Shown in pieces: positions 34,477 through 42,581 of a DNA stretch of 64,000 nucleotides (the first letter of the stretch is position 1; each line of letters begins with the position of its first letter). The notes beneath the pieces were generated by a model. The model was not told where the DNA came from. It searched no databases and worked only from the letters and a program-made list of their open reading frames with translations. A program made the position numbers and the translations under genes. Origin of the DNA: Nonomuraea antri (GTDB taxonomy: Bacteria; Actinomycetota; Actinomycetes; Streptosporangiales; Streptosporangiaceae); NCBI RefSeq assembly GCF_013283785.1, contig NZ_JABCPZ010000032.1:1-64000 (forward strand), read 5' to 3'.

Positions 34477-35124
34477 TCAGGGGACGTACGGCGGCAGGTG
34501 GAAGAGCTGCCTGATCGTCTGCTGCACGGTGACCTTGTCCGCCCGGGCGTCGATGGTCATCACGTACTCCTTGCCCCGGAACAGCTCCACCACCGGGTCG
34601 GTCTTGTCGTGGTAGTCGCGCAACCGCTTGGCCAGCGCGTCGGGGGTGTCGTCGGCCCGGGTGACCAGTTCGCCGCCGCAGACGTCACACCGTCCCTCGA
34701 CCTCGGGCCGGTGCGCGATCAGGTTGTAGTCCATGCCGCAGCGCGAGCACAGCCGCCGGGCCAGCACCCGCCTGCGCACCTCCTCGTCCGGCAGGTCGAG
34801 CAGGATCACCCCGTCGATGTCGTAGCTCTCCAGGAAGAACTCCGCCTGCCTGCGGTTGCGCGGGAACCCGTCGACGACGAAGCCGTAGTTCCAGTCGTGC
34901 TGCTGCAACCGGTCCCTGACGACGGACTCGACCAGGTCGTCCCCCACCAGCTCGCCCGCCGTGACCACGCGGCGCACCTGGGCGCCGAGCTTGGTGTGGT
35001 TCTTGACGTGCCAGCGGAAGATGTCACCGACGCTGATGTGCACGAGGTCGAGATCGCGGGCGAGCAGCGTGGCCTGGGTGCCCTTGCCGCTGCCCTGCAC
35101 CCCCATGATCACATATTTCCGCAT
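34477..35124 (-). CDS. adk: Adenylate kinase, zinc-type LID
   Basis: A 215-residue nucleoside monophosphate kinase (ATP + AMP to 2 ADP). P-loop GVQGSGKGTQAT, NMP-bind VHISVGDIFRWHV, and DGFPRNRRQAEFF. The LID carries four cysteines (LCSRCGMD and RCDVCGGE, CxxC-x16-CxxC), a zinc-type lid. Adenylate kinase is normally in the secY-adk-map cluster; here it stands alone between an orphan kinase and a dioxygenase. That suggests a second copy or a GMP/UMP-type variant. Its GVQ in place of GPPG is divergent. Confidence 0.82.
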   Translation of the reverse strand: MRKYVIMGVQGSGKGTQATLLARDLDLVHISVGDIFRWHVKNHTKLGAQVRRVVTAGELVGDDLVESVVRDRLQQHDWNYGFVVDGFPRNRRQAEFFLESYDIDGVILLDLPDEEVRRRVLARRLCSRCGMDYNLIAHRPEVEGRCDVCGGELVTRADDTPDALAKRLRDYHDKTDPVVELFRGKEYVMTIDARADKVTVQQTIRQLFHLPPYVP

Positions 35125-35198
35125 ATTAACTCCCTGGCGTGATCGGCATCGAATCCCTCATTCAACACGCTGCCCGCACAGCGGGTACGTAGCGGGAC

Positions 35199-35942
35199 AT
35201 GGTGACCACCTGGACCCGTACGACCCTCACCCCGGCCGACTGGCTGATCGACGCCGCAGAACCGGACGACCCGGCGATCGCCGCGCGGGTCGGACACGCG
35301 CTGGAGCACGGCCCTGGCTTCACGGTGGTGCGCGGCCTGCCCGTCGCGGACCACGGCGACCCGATCCCCCGCCGCTTCGCCCGCCTGCTCGGCGTGCCGC
35401 GTCCGGAGCCGACCGGCCTGGTCACGGACCTGTCTGGCCGGGGCGAGCCGCGCCGGGGCATGGACACCGGGCCGCTGGCCCTGCACACCGACCGCGCCGG
35501 GCCGCCGCGCCCGCCGCGGCTGCTGGCCCTGCGTTGCGTGCGCGCGGCGGCCGCGGGCGGCGATTCGGTGCTGGCGAACGGCCACACCGTGCACGCCCGC
35601 CTGCGGACGAGCCATCCCGGCCTGGTCGAGGAGCTGTACCAGGACTTCCACTTCGGCACCGGCCGGGTCTACCCGGTCTTCACCCGCGACCGCCGGGTGC
35701 ACTACAACCGCCACTGGATCGAGCGCGGCAACCAGGCCACCGGCCGGCCGTTCAGCGCGCGGACGCGGGCCGCGCTCGACGCCTTCGACGCGGCACTGGC
35801 CGACCCCGGCCTGACCGTCGAGCTGCGCCTGCGCCCCGGCGACCTGCTGATCCTGGACAACACCTCGATCCTGCACGGCAGGACCGCCTTCACCGACGAC
35901 CCGGACAACCCCCGCTGCCTGCTGCGGCAGTGGCTGGACTGA
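35199..35942 (+). CDS. TauD/clavaminate-synthase-like Fe(II)/2-oxoglutarate dioxygenase
   Basis: A 247-residue cytosolic protein. Iron-binding His-Asp in ALHTDRAGP and the distal His in LDNTSILHGRTAF give the 2-His-1-carboxylate triad; the Arg for 2-oxoglutarate lies in CLLRQWLD. Family members hydroxylate small molecules (taurine, amino acids, natural-product intermediates). No biosynthetic genes surround it, so the substrate is open. Divergent from adenylate kinase with a 74-bp spacer. Confidence 0.8.
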   Translation: MVTTWTRTTLTPADWLIDAAEPDDPAIAARVGHALEHGPGFTVVRGLPVADHGDPIPRRFARLLGVPRPEPTGLVTDLSGRGEPRRGMDTGPLALHTDRAGPPRPPRLLALRCVRAAAAGGDSVLANGHTVHARLRTSHPGLVEELYQDFHFGTGRVYPVFTRDRRVHYNRHWIERGNQATGRPFSARTRAALDAFDAALADPGLTVELRLRPGDLLILDNTSILHGRTAFTDDPDNPRCLLRQWLD

Positions 35943-35947
35943 CCGGG

Positions 35948-36325
35948 TCAGACGACCCCGGCGTAGACCCAGCGGCCGTCGAGCCGCACGAAGCGGCTGT
36001 GCTCCTCCATCTCGCCCGGCCGGCCGCGCTCCACGTAGTGGGCGCGGAAACGGACCGTGCCCTCGGTGTGGAACGTGCTGCCGCCGGTGGTCTCCAGCAC
36101 CTCCAGGCGCACCCAGCGCAGCTTCCTGTCGAGGCCCACCTGGGCGGGCCGGCTCGACGGATGCCAGGTGCGCAGCAGATACGCCTCGTCGCCCACCCCG
36201 AACGCGCTGAACCTGGAGCGCATGAGCTGCTCGGCGGTGGCGGCCGCGCGCTCGCCCCGGTGGAGTCGGCCGCAGCAGTCGGCGTACGGCGCGGGCAGGC
36301 CGCACAGGCAGGAGGACGGGGACAT
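35948..36325 (-). CDS. YchJ-family protein with SEC-C-like zinc motif
   Basis: About 125 residues. N-terminal zinc motif CLCGLPAPYADCCGRLHRG; then the YchJ core MRSRFSAFGVGDEAYLLRTWHPSSRP and a C-terminal VRFRAHYVERG...RWVYAGV. UPF0225 proteins have an NTF2-like fold and unknown function. The start could be the ATG at 36334 (GGTGGG upstream, 7-nt overlap with the sirtuin stop) or 36325. It forms an operon with the sirtuin gene. Confidence 0.82.
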   Translation of the reverse strand: MSPSSCLCGLPAPYADCCGRLHRGERAAATAEQLMRSRFSAFGVGDEAYLLRTWHPSSRPAQVGLDRKLRWVRLEVLETTGGSTFHTEGTVRFRAHYVERGRPGEMEEHSRFVRLDGRWVYAGVV

Positions 36326-36327
36326 GC

Positions 36328-37212
36328 TCACCATTGTGTCCCACCGGCGGCGGTGAGCTCGCCCGCCGAACCGGACACCAGCGCGGTCAGCGTGGCGCCG
36401 AGCGGCGCGTCGAGGGTGAGCGCGGCCGCCGAGTCGCCGCGCGTCGGACCCTGGTTGACGATCGCGATCGGGATGCCCAGCTCCGCCGCCCTGCTGACGA
36501 ACCGCAGCCCGGACCTGACCGCCAGCGACGAGCCCAGCACCAGCAGCGCCCGCGCCCCGCACACCAGCGCGAAGCATTCGTCGACGCGCGGCTTGGGCAC
36601 GTTCTCGCCGAAGAAGATCACGTCGGGCTTGAGCAGCCCGCCGCAGCCGGTGCAGTCGACCACCCGGAACCCGGCGACCTGGGCGTCGGTCAGCACCGCG
36701 TCGCCGTCGGGGTTGATCTGCCCGGCCGCCGCCTCCCAGCCGGGGTTGGCGGCCACCAGCCGTTCCTCCAGCTCGGCGCGGGCGGTGCGCGCGCGGCACG
36801 ACAGGCACACCACCCGGTCGAGCCCGCCGTGCAGCTCGATCACCCGGCGCGCGCCCGCCGCCTGGTGCAGGCCGTCGACGTTCTGGGTGACGATGCCGCA
36901 CACCAGCCCGCGCCGCTCCAGCTCGGCGACCGCGCGATGCCCGGCGTTCGGCGCGGCTTCGCCGATCCGCCGCCACCCGACGTGGCTGCGCGCCCAGTAG
37001 CGCCGCCTGGCCTGGCCGCTGCCCACGAACGCCTGGTACGTCATCGGCTCGGCCCGCCGCGCCAGCCCGGTGGGCCCCCGGTAGTCGGGAATGCCGGACT
37101 CGGTGGACAGCCCGGCCCCGCTCAGCACCGCCACCCGGCCGCCGGCCACCAGCTCGGCCAGCGCACCGAACGTGCTCTCGTTCACCACTCCATGGTGCAC
37201 GACGGCCGGCAC
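36328..37212 (-). CDS. Sirtuin NAD-dependent protein deacylase (Sir2)
   Basis: Up to 294 residues. NAD-binding VLSGAGLSTESGIPDYRG, catalytic HGG in VIELHGGLDRV, zinc-binding CxxC pairs (CLSCRA and CTGCGG), TQNVDGLHQ, and VLGSSLAVRSG. It removes acyl groups from lysines using NAD+. The start is one of three in-frame GTGs (37212, 37188, 37185); none has a good ribosome site, so the true N-terminus may be shorter. Followed directly by the YchJ gene on the same strand. Confidence 0.88.
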   Translation of the reverse strand: MPAVVHHGVVNESTFGALAELVAGGRVAVLSGAGLSTESGIPDYRGPTGLARRAEPMTYQAFVGSGQARRRYWARSHVGWRRIGEAAPNAGHRAVAELERRGLVCGIVTQNVDGLHQAAGARRVIELHGGLDRVVCLSCRARTARAELEERLVAANPGWEAAAGQINPDGDAVLTDAQVAGFRVVDCTGCGGLLKPDVIFFGENVPKPRVDECFALVCGARALLVLGSSLAVRSGLRFVSRAAELGIPIAIVNQGPTRGDSAAALTLDAPLGATLTALVSGSAGELTAAGGTQW

Positions 37213-37234
37213 CGCTTCTCACTACGATCTGCGC

Positions 37235-37501
37235 ATGGAGAGCTTGGACTACGCGCCGCCGCAAAACCTGATCCCGTTAGCCCTGGCGGTGGCCGCGATC
37301 GCGCTGCTCGCGGCCGCCGCGGGAACCGGCCGCGCCCGGCCGTGGCGGCCGCTGGGAGGGCCGTGGACGATGGCCCTGGTGGGGGCCTGTTTCATGCTGT
37401 CGGCGCTGGTGATCGCGTTCGCCGACCTGGGCGAGGACGAGCAGGCGCTCGCGTTCACGGGTCCCCGGCTGCGCACGTGTCATACGCGAGCCCTGGGCTA
37501 G
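37235..37501 (+). CDS. Small two-helix membrane protein
   Basis: An 88-residue protein with two predicted helices (LALAVAAIALLAAAAG at ~15-30 and WTMALVGACFMLSALVIAFAD at ~44-64). I know no family. Divergent from the sirtuin gene with a 22-bp spacer and convergent with the PEP-synthase gene. The two stop codons share the palindrome CTAG (37498-37501), which is TAG on both strands. Confidence 0.5.
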   Translation: MESLDYAPPQNLIPLALAVAAIALLAAAAGTGRARPWRPLGGPWTMALVGACFMLSALVIAFADLGEDEQALAFTGPRLRTCHTRALG

Positions 37502-39990
37502 GACAGCAGCTCGACCGTGCCGCGTTCGCCGTCCACCCTGATCCTGTCGCCGTCGCGCAGCCGCATGGTGGCGTTGCCGGTGCCGACCACGGCGGGGATG
37601 CCCAGCTCGCGGGCCACGATCGAGGCGTGCGACAGCGGCGCGCCCAGGTCGGTCACCACGGCCGCGGCCCGGGGGAACATCGGGGTCCAGCCGACGTTCG
37701 TGAGCGTGGTCACCAGGATCTCGCCCGCGCCCAGCCGGTCGCCGTCCTCGGGGCCTGAGATCACCCTGGCGATGCCCTCGACCACACCGGGCGCGCCGGG
37801 GAAGCCCGACACGGTGTCGCTCACCGGCGCGGTGCCGCCGCGCGCGTCGTGGATGTCGGCGCGCCGGCCGGGGTCGGCCGCCCAGCGCACCGGGTCGAAC
37901 CGGCCGACGATCAGCGCCGGGTACGCGGGCAGCGCCGCGTACTGCTCGTACGTGGCCCGCCGCACCTCCACCCGCTCCAGCGGGGCGAGGTCGCCGCGCA
38001 GCACGGCCAGGATCTCCTCCAGATACAGGTGGAACAGGTCGTCACCGCGGCCGGTCAGCTCGCCGGCCCGCAGCACGAACGCGCGCAGCGCCCAGAACGC
38101 CCGGATCGTCTCCGACCGGGTCGACTCGCGGTCCCTGACGACGGCGTTCCAGCGCCGCACCCGGGCCCGCATCTTCGTCTCCTTGCCCGGGTAACGCTCG
38201 GCGAAGCGTGCCCAGGCCTCCTGCCTGGCCTTCTCCTGGCGGGCGAGCAGCGACTCGGTGCCCGCCCGCAGGTCGCGCAGGCCGGCGAGCTGGGCGTCGA
38301 TCCAGGCCGGGTCCTCGCCGGGGCGCGGGATCGACACCTCGAACTCGTGCGGCCCGCGGTGGCCGTAGGCGCGGGCGAACTCGTCCCTGGTGATCTCGCC
38401 GTGGGCCAGCCTGGTCAGGCCCATCACCGGGCCCAGGCTGGCCAGCTCGCCGTCGGTGTTGACGCCGGTCAGCATGGCCTCGGCGGCGGTGTCGCCCATC
38501 AGCTTGCGCAGCCTGTCGCGGGTGTAGACGAGTGTGCTGCCGCCCTGCCGGCCGGCCGCCTCCAGCATGCGGCAGGCGGTGACCAGGTACGGCTCGACCT
38601 CAGCCGTCCACAGATCGGCCAGCTCGGGCCCCGACTGCGTGGCCGCGATGCGCTCGCGCACCCGTTCGCCGCGCTCGCGCGCCCCTGCCAGGAAGTCCGG
38701 CATGTCCTTGAGGCTGTCGCGCACGCGCTTCCTGATGCGCATCGCCATGGGCAGCACGGCCTTGATGATCTGCCAGCGGGAGAGTGCCGGCACGGGCACG
38801 TCCAGGCCGGGCGGGAGCTTGCCGAAGACCTGCTCGACCGCGCCGAGCCTGCCCTGCATGCCCAGCGCCCTGGCCACCGCGAACGTGATGCTGAGGTTCA
38901 TGTAGAAGCGGCCGCCGATGTTGCCGACCAGGTCGAACCCGGGCAGCGTCGAGGCGGACATGGCCTCGTGGATGAACAGGCGCACGAACGACCAGGTGGC
39001 GGGCGTCATCACGTCGGGGATGGCCTCGCCCAGGTTGCCCGCCGTCCACAGGTAGTCGCCCTTGAGGCTGTCGTTCCACTCCTCCACCTGGGGCCTGAGC
39101 CCGGTGATGGGCCGGGCCTGGACGATGGCGAACGCGCCGTCGCGCCTGGCCCACTCGACGTCCATGGGGATGCCGTACAGCTCCTGGACGCGGGCGCCCA
39201 GCTCGGCCAGCGCGAGCGCCTGCGGCTCGTCGAGCACCGCGCGTGCGCGCAAATCTGCGGGCACGGGCCGCTCCTCGGTGCCGGTCTCGGTGCGCACGGT
39301 CATGACCGTCTTGTCGGCCACCTGGAGCTGGGTGACCGCCCCGCCGGAGATCACCACGGTGTCGGGCGTGACCTGCCCGCCGACCACCGCCTCGCCCAGC
39401 CCCCACGACGCGTTGACGACGATCTCGCCGCGATCGCCGGTCACCGGGTTGGCGGTGAACATGACGCCTGCCGCGTCGGCGTCGACGAGTTCCTGGACCA
39501 CCACGGCCAGCGCGACGTCGTCGTGCGCGACGCCGTTGTGCTCGCGGTAGGCGATGGCGCGCGGGTTCCACAGCGAGGCCCAGCAGCGTTTGACCGCGTC
39601 GAGCAGCCCGTCGCCGCGTACGTTGAGAAACGTGTCCTGCTGCCCGGCGAACGACATGTCGGGCAGGTCCTCGGCGGTGGCCGACGAGCGGACCGCCACC
39701 GGCACGCCGGGGCCGAGCGCGTCGTAGGCCCGGCGGATCTCGGCGGCGGTCTCCGCCGGCATCTCGCGGGCGGCGAACAGCGCGGCCGCCCGTTCGCCGG
39801 CGCCGGACGCGGCGGCCAGGAGCAGCTCGTCACGGAAGTCGGCGACGAACGCCCGGTAGGCGTCGGTGGTGATGTGGAACCCGCCGGGGACCGGCAGGCC
39901 GGCCCTGGTCAGCCGGGCCAGCGAAGCGCCCTTGCCGCCTGCCGTGGCCAGGTCGGCCGCGGCGGCGTCCAGAGGCAGTACGGCACTCAC
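37498..39990 (-). CDS. PEP synthase / rifampicin-phosphotransferase-like enzyme
   Basis: An 830-residue enzyme with an N-terminal ATP-grasp PEP/pyruvate-binding domain (GGKGASLARLTRAGLPVP; VRSSATAEDLPDMSFAGQQD) and a C-terminal swivelling His domain (LGAPLSHASIVARELGIP). A middle region of ~400 residues is as in rifampin phosphotransferase or PEP synthase. It moves phosphate from ATP through His to pyruvate (PEP synthase) or to an acceptor such as rifamycin. Length and order fit both; I cannot decide. GTG start overlaps the TetR stop by 4 nt, so it is co-expressed with its likely repressor, as in inducible resistance or detoxification units. Confidence 0.85.
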   Translation of the reverse strand: MSAVLPLDAAAADLATAGGKGASLARLTRAGLPVPGGFHITTDAYRAFVADFRDELLLAAASGAGERAAALFAAREMPAETAAEIRRAYDALGPGVPVAVRSSATAEDLPDMSFAGQQDTFLNVRGDGLLDAVKRCWASLWNPRAIAYREHNGVAHDDVALAVVVQELVDADAAGVMFTANPVTGDRGEIVVNASWGLGEAVVGGQVTPDTVVISGGAVTQLQVADKTVMTVRTETGTEERPVPADLRARAVLDEPQALALAELGARVQELYGIPMDVEWARRDGAFAIVQARPITGLRPQVEEWNDSLKGDYLWTAGNLGEAIPDVMTPATWSFVRLFIHEAMSASTLPGFDLVGNIGGRFYMNLSITFAVARALGMQGRLGAVEQVFGKLPPGLDVPVPALSRWQIIKAVLPMAMRIRKRVRDSLKDMPDFLAGARERGERVRERIAATQSGPELADLWTAEVEPYLVTACRMLEAAGRQGGSTLVYTRDRLRKLMGDTAAEAMLTGVNTDGELASLGPVMGLTRLAHGEITRDEFARAYGHRGPHEFEVSIPRPGEDPAWIDAQLAGLRDLRAGTESLLARQEKARQEAWARFAERYPGKETKMRARVRRWNAVVRDRESTRSETIRAFWALRAFVLRAGELTGRGDDLFHLYLEEILAVLRGDLAPLERVEVRRATYEQYAALPAYPALIVGRFDPVRWAADPGRRADIHDARGGTAPVSDTVSGFPGAPGVVEGIARVISGPEDGDRLGAGEILVTTLTNVGWTPMFPRAAAVVTDLGAPLSHASIVARELGIPAVVGTGNATMRLRDGDRIRVDGERGTVELLS

Positions 39991-40724
39991 GTCACACGCT
40001 CCTCGATAACGGTTGATTCGACGCCCATCGAGGCCGCCAGCTTGCGCCTGGCGATCTCGTCGATGGCGTCGAGATAGCCGGAGGTGGCCCGCGCGACGGC
40101 CGCCGCCCGGCCCGCGGGCAGGGGTTCGCCGGTGGCCAGCGCGCGCTCGACGGTGTCGGCGACCAGCTCGGCCAGCCGCTCGTCCGGCACCGGCGAGCCA
40201 CCCGGCAGCAGCCCGGGCAGCAGCAGGAAGCCGTACACGACCGAGCTGATCACCAGGGCGTGCTCGCCCGGGGCCACCGGGCGCACCGCGCCCAGCGCGA
40301 CCAGCTCGGCCAGGTACGCCTCGAACGCGCCGCCCAGCTCCAGCGCGCCGGGGGCGCGGTCCTTGCGCCTGGTGAGCTTGCCCAGCACCCGGGTGTCGCC
40401 GATCAGCAGCGCCTTGAGCAGCGGGCGCCGCAGCATGCCGAGGCTCAGCTCGCCGAACAGCGCGCGCGGCGATCGCGGCGCCCGCTCGCGTGCCTCGGCC
40501 AGCATGAGCACCCGCTCGCGCCGCAGCAGCGCCGCGAACAGCGCGTCGCGCGTCTTCCAGTGCAGGTAGATGGTGCCCTTGGCGACCTCGGCGCGGCGGG
40601 CCACGTCGTCGATCGTGGTCTTGTCGTAGCCCCAGCGCAGGATGAGCTCGGCCGCGGCGTCGAGGATCGTGTGCGCTCTGGCGAGCTGACGCTCGGGGTC
40701 GAGTGCCGGACGTCCACGCGGCAT
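39987..40724 (-). CDS. TetR-family regulator of the PEP-synthase-like gene
   Basis: A 245-residue regulator: PALDPERQLARAHTILDAA then the HTH TIDDVARRAEVAKGTIYLHW. The long C-terminal ligand domain is rich in Ala/Leu. It is first in a two-gene leftward unit, overlapping the enzyme gene by 4 nt. An imperfect inverted repeat about 25-45 nt upstream of its ATG is the candidate autoregulatory operator. Confidence 0.87.
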   Translation of the reverse strand: MPRGRPALDPERQLARAHTILDAAAELILRWGYDKTTIDDVARRAEVAKGTIYLHWKTRDALFAALLRRERVLMLAEARERAPRSPRALFGELSLGMLRRPLLKALLIGDTRVLGKLTRRKDRAPGALELGGAFEAYLAELVALGAVRPVAPGEHALVISSVVYGFLLLPGLLPGGSPVPDERLAELVADTVERALATGEPLPAGRAAAVARATSGYLDAIDEIARRKLAASMGVESTVIEERVT

Positions 40725-40746
40725 CCCGCTCCACCTCCCAAATGTT

Positions 40747-40770
40747 TGACTAGATGATGCTATTTGGTCA
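40747..40770. promoter_or_regulatory. Candidate TetR operator, AT-rich inverted repeat
   Basis: TGACTAGAT and ATTTGGTCA are inverted with 7 of 9 arm positions matching and a 6-bp spacer (24 bp in all). It lies just upstream of the TetR start in a short AT-rich patch likely to contain the promoter. Confidence 0.55.
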
Positions 40771-40828
40771 TTTAATTAACTACAAGTTCATCCAGCACGG
40801 CGCGGGCGGGGGCCGTAGCGTAGATCCC

Positions 40829-41377
40829 ATGGCGAAGGCGTTCTGGATCGATCAGGAGCTCGACAGGGACCGCGGCGGGCGCTATGCCGTGCACGTGCGC
40901 AAGAACCTGGAGGAGTTCGAGTGGGGCGACATCGCCCCGGTCAGGTTCGCCTGCGCGGCCTGGCGGCTGGCCACGCCGCCGTCGCTGACGCCGGGCCACG
41001 TCCGCTGGGACCGGCGCATCCTCGACGCCACCTGTCTGCGCAACACCTACGACGGCTCGCTCAACGCCCGCATCACGCTGGTCTCCCCGCTGCCCGAGCA
41101 GCTGACCCGCTCCCGCGCCTGGTGGCGCGACCGGGGCTGGACGGGCTGGCAGGCGAGCTTCGGCCAGTACGTCGAGCCGACCCAGGAAGACCTGGCCAGG
41201 ATCCCGTTCCTGCGCGCCACGCTGCTCATCGAGGCCCCCGTGCCGCTCGACGGCCTGCCGCCCGAGCCCGAGGGCCCGCACGACCAGGTCGAGCAGAGCG
41301 CGCACCGGGCGCTGGTGGTGCTGGTGCGCGAACTGAACGCGCTCGTGACCCCGGTGCTCGACCAGCTCGACTCCTGA
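40829..41377 (+). CDS. Conserved-looking protein of unknown function
   Basis: About 182 residues from the ATG at 40829 (MAKAFWIDQELDRDRGG); the frame is open further upstream without a better site. No signal peptide or helix. Trp- and Arg-rich, with patterns such as AWRLATPPSLTPGHVRW and WWRDRGWTGWQASFGQYV. I do not recognise a family. Divergent from the TetR gene across the palindrome at 40747. Confidence 0.6.
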   Translation: MAKAFWIDQELDRDRGGRYAVHVRKNLEEFEWGDIAPVRFACAAWRLATPPSLTPGHVRWDRRILDATCLRNTYDGSLNARITLVSPLPEQLTRSRAWWRDRGWTGWQASFGQYVEPTQEDLARIPFLRATLLIEAPVPLDGLPPEPEGPHDQVEQSAHRALVVLVRELNALVTPVLDQLDS

Positions 41378-41385
41378 GCACGGCG

Positions 41386-41430
41386 TTCCTGGGGCTCGCA
41401 TTCCTGGGGCCCGCATTCCTGGGGCTCGCG
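41386..41430. repeat. 15-bp tandem repeat, three units
   Basis: TTCCTGGGGCTCGCA is present three times in a row (second unit CCC for CTC, third ends CG). It lies in the 69-bp spacer between the unknown-protein gene and the small lipoprotein gene, and is one of several local duplications in this window. Confidence 0.8.
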
Positions 41431-41446
41431 TGGGTAGCAGAGGCCC

Positions 41447-41830
41447 ATGAGGATCCCGATCGTCGTGCTCGCGGCAGTCGCGCTCGCGGCGGCCGGGTGC
41501 GCCGTGGACACGGTCTCCCCCGCCCGTGCGGCCGAGCGTTTCCACGCCGCGCTCGGCGCGCATCGGGAGGACGCCGCCTGCGCGATGCTCACCAGGCGGA
41601 CCGCGGAGAAGCTGCCCGACCCCGGCCAGAGCTGCCCCGAGGCGCTGCGCGAGCTGGGGCTCGGCCCCGGCGGCCGGGTCACCGAGGTGTCCGTCTGGGG
41701 TGAGGACGCGCAGGTGCGCCTGGCCGGAGACACCCTCTTCCTGCACCGTTACAGCGACGGCTGGCGGGTCAAGGCCGCGGGCTGCGAGCCGGTGCGTGAC
41801 ATGCCGTACGAGTGCGAGGTGGACGACTGA
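41447..41830 (+). CDS. Small lipoprotein of unknown function
   Basis: A 127-residue lipoprotein: signal peptide with lipobox ALAAAGCAVD, then a compact domain with four more cysteines (AACAML, QSCPEA, AAGCEP, YECEVDD) that could form two disulfides. The shape (ARAAERFHAALGAHRED... then a beta-rich tail) resembles small exported nuclear-transport-factor-2-like lipoproteins, without certainty. First of three coupled genes; its stop overlaps the next ATG (TGATG). Confidence 0.7.
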   Translation: MRIPIVVLAAVALAAAGCAVDTVSPARAAERFHAALGAHREDAACAMLTRRTAEKLPDPGQSCPEALRELGLGPGGRVTEVSVWGEDAQVRLAGDTLFLHRYSDGWRVKAAGCEPVRDMPYECEVDD

Positions 41831-41913
41831 TGCGTACCGTCTTCACGCTGACCGCCCTGCTCATCGTGGTCGGCCTGGCCTGGTTCTTCGCCATCGGGTG
41901 GTCCCGCCTATGA
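41830..41913 (+). CDS. 27-residue single-helix membrane microprotein
   Basis: ATG at 41830 overlaps the lipoprotein stop by 1 nt, and the TGA at 41911 overlaps the next ATG by 4 nt. The product begins MRTVFTLTALLIVVGLAW and is one hydrophobic helix with a basic Arg near each end. Tight coupling on both sides argues that it is translated. Too short for usual gene finders. Confidence 0.6.
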   Translation: MRTVFTLTALLIVVGLAWFFAIGWSRL

Positions 41914-42581
41914 GGTGGCTGAAGAAGAACTCGCTCTCGCTGGCGTTCATGATCATGTTCGTGCTGGCGCTGGCCGGTCAGGCCGTCGCGGGCCTGCTGC
42001 AGTACAACGACGAGCAGATGGTGCAGGGCGCCGAGCCGGTGTCGCTGCTCGACTACGTGGCCTCCTCGGCCTTCGCGGTGAACGTGGCCGAGAACTGGCA
42101 GTCGGAGTACCTGCAGTTCCTGCTGTTCATCATGCTCACGGTCTGGCTGGTGCAGCAGGGCTCACCGGAGTCCAAGGAGCCGCACAAGGCCGGCGCCGAG
42201 TCCGACGAGGACCAGCAGATCGGCCCGTACGCCGACGACGACTCCCCCGCCTGGGCGCGGGTCAAGGGGGCGCGGCTGTGGCTGTTCAGCAACTCGCTCG
42301 GGCTGGTGATGGGGACGATCTTCCTGCTGTCGTGGCTGGCGCAGTCGGTGGCCGGGCAGGCCGCCTACAACGCCGACCGGCTCGGGGAGCTGCGTGATCC
42401 CGTCACCTGGAGCTCGTACGTGACCTCGCCGGAGTTCTGGGACAGGAGCCTGCAGAACTGGCAGTCCGAGCTGCTGGCCGTGTTGTCGATGGTGGTGTTG
42501 TCGATCTACCTGCGCCAGCGCGGCTCACCCGAGTCGAAGCCGGTCGGCGCCGCTCACTCGGCGACGGGCGTGGAGGGCTGA
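41910..42581 (+). CDS. Four-helix membrane protein, DUF6766-like
   Basis: A 223-residue protein made of two related halves: FMIMFVLALAGQAVAGLLQYN...NWQSEYLQFLLFIMLTVWL (~12-80) and MGTIFLLSWLAQSVAGQAAYN...NWQSELLAVLSMVVLSIYL (~130-205). Each half ends with a (R/Q)QRGSPESK or QQGSPESK loop. This internal duplication with NWQSE repeats is characteristic of the DUF6766 family as I recall it; function unknown. The start overlaps the microprotein stop by 4 nt. The 3' end overlaps the convergent deaminase gene by 28 bp. Confidence 0.78.
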   Translation: MRWLKKNSLSLAFMIMFVLALAGQAVAGLLQYNDEQMVQGAEPVSLLDYVASSAFAVNVAENWQSEYLQFLLFIMLTVWLVQQGSPESKEPHKAGAESDEDQQIGPYADDDSPAWARVKGARLWLFSNSLGLVMGTIFLLSWLAQSVAGQAAYNADRLGELRDPVTWSSYVTSPEFWDRSLQNWQSELLAVLSMVVLSIYLRQRGSPESKPVGAAHSATGVEG

